Assembly: GCA_030593785.1 (NCBI GenBank)
Contig: JAUVGM010000128.1
Span: 1 to 6,786, forward strand
DNA from: Gammaproteobacteria bacterium
GTDB taxonomy: Bacteria; Pseudomonadota; Gammaproteobacteria; UBA6429; Thiohalophilaceae
DNA length: 6,786 nucleotides
Direction of reading: 5' to 3'
Below are positions 6,425 through 6,786 of this stretch, piece after piece (positions within the stretch are counted from its first letter, which is position 1; each line of letters opens with the position of its first letter). The position numbers were made by a program, and so were the translations under genes. The notes below the pieces were generated by a model that saw only the letters and a program-made list of their open reading frames with translations, was not told the DNA's origin and made no database searches.

Positions 6425-6786
6425 ATGAATTCATCATCACATCATTTGCTCGTCGTTGATGACGAGCCAAAACTAAGAGAACTGGTAAAGGCGTACCTAA
6501 CAAAAGAAGGTTATATTGTAGGGGCAGTAAAAGATGGACCGTCTTTAGATCAGTACTTAAAAAGCAATGACGTTGACCTTGTAATATTAGATTTAATGAT
6601 GCCAGGAGAAGATGGACTATCAATTGGCCGTCGATTACGCCAACAAAATAATTTACCCATTATTATTCTTTCTGCACGATGTGAGGAATTAGACCGAATT
6701 GTTGGTCTTGAAATGGGAGCAGATGATTATTTAGGAAAGCCCTTCAATCCTCGTGAATTACTTGCAAGAATTAGATCTGTTCTACG
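6425..6786 (+). CDS. OmpR-family response regulator, receiver domain (3' end outside the window)
   Basis: The frame from ATG 6425 runs open to the window edge (120 full codons), so the DNA-binding part is not seen. The receiver domain is complete or nearly so: acidic pocket D12-D13, phospho-acceptor D56 in LVILDLMMPGEDG, conserved S83 in IIILSAR, and K105 in DDYLGKPF. DRIVGLEMGADDY and KPFNPRELLARIRSVL are almost the same as in E. coli OmpR, placing it in the OmpR rather than the PhoB or NarL group. A winged-helix output domain is therefore expected, as is a histidine kinase gene further right. A weak GGAT lies 7-8 bases upstream of the ATG, after a T8 tract. The gene is divergent from the cytochrome c'/beta-barrel operon, which is a likely target. 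The signal sensed is unknown; I do not call it ompR itself. Confidence 0.93.
   Translation, partial: MNSSSHHLLVVDDEPKLRELVKAYLTKEGYIVGAVKDGPSLDQYLKSNDVDLVILDLMMPGEDGLSIGRRLRQQNNLPIIILSARCEELDRIVGLEMGADDYLGKPFNPRELLARIRSVL

Noticed and set aside
6366..6623. Minus-strand 85-residue frame opposite the response regulator
   Set aside because: The plus strand encodes a textbook receiver domain here. The Leu-rich minus translation is a shadow of it.

Overview
The window looks like chromosomal DNA from an AT-rich gammaproteobacterium. The glycolate dehydrogenase proteins, the YcgL-domain protein and the OmpR-like receiver domain all read like gammaproteobacterial family members. A REP-type palindrome pair of a kind common in that class is also present. 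I cannot name the genus. No transposase, phage, CRISPR, tRNA or rRNA gene is visible, and no real gene is frameshifted.

Left part (1-3098, + strand): a glycolate dehydrogenase operon in the order glcD (C-terminal half only, cut by the window edge), glcE and glcF. glcD and glcE overlap by one base. glcF follows after a 45-base gap that holds an 11-bp direct repeat and no clear Shine-Dalgarno. The three subunits would oxidise glycolate to glyoxylate and pass electrons from FAD through Fe-S clusters to the membrane quinone pool.

Middle part (3099-4456): a 261-base intergenic stretch carries two inverted REP-like hairpins, flanked by an identical 8-mer, and then a probable promoter. Next come two co-directional genes: an acidic 226-residue protein of unknown function and a small YcgL-domain protein. 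A 9-bp stem-loop separates this pair from the convergent operon to its right.

Right part (4457-6786): a minus-strand two-gene operon encodes an exported cytochrome c'-like monoheme protein and, 24 bases downstream, an exported outer-membrane beta-barrel protein. Divergent from it, an OmpR-type response regulator starts at 6425 and runs off the window. The 153-base divergent region holds four TGTWWC-like direct repeats spaced 10, 11 and 11 bp. That layout is expected for an OmpR/PhoB-family tandem binding site. The most interesting hypothesis here is a two-component-controlled envelope redox module (regulator, cytochrome c' and beta-barrel). The regulatory link and the function are inference.
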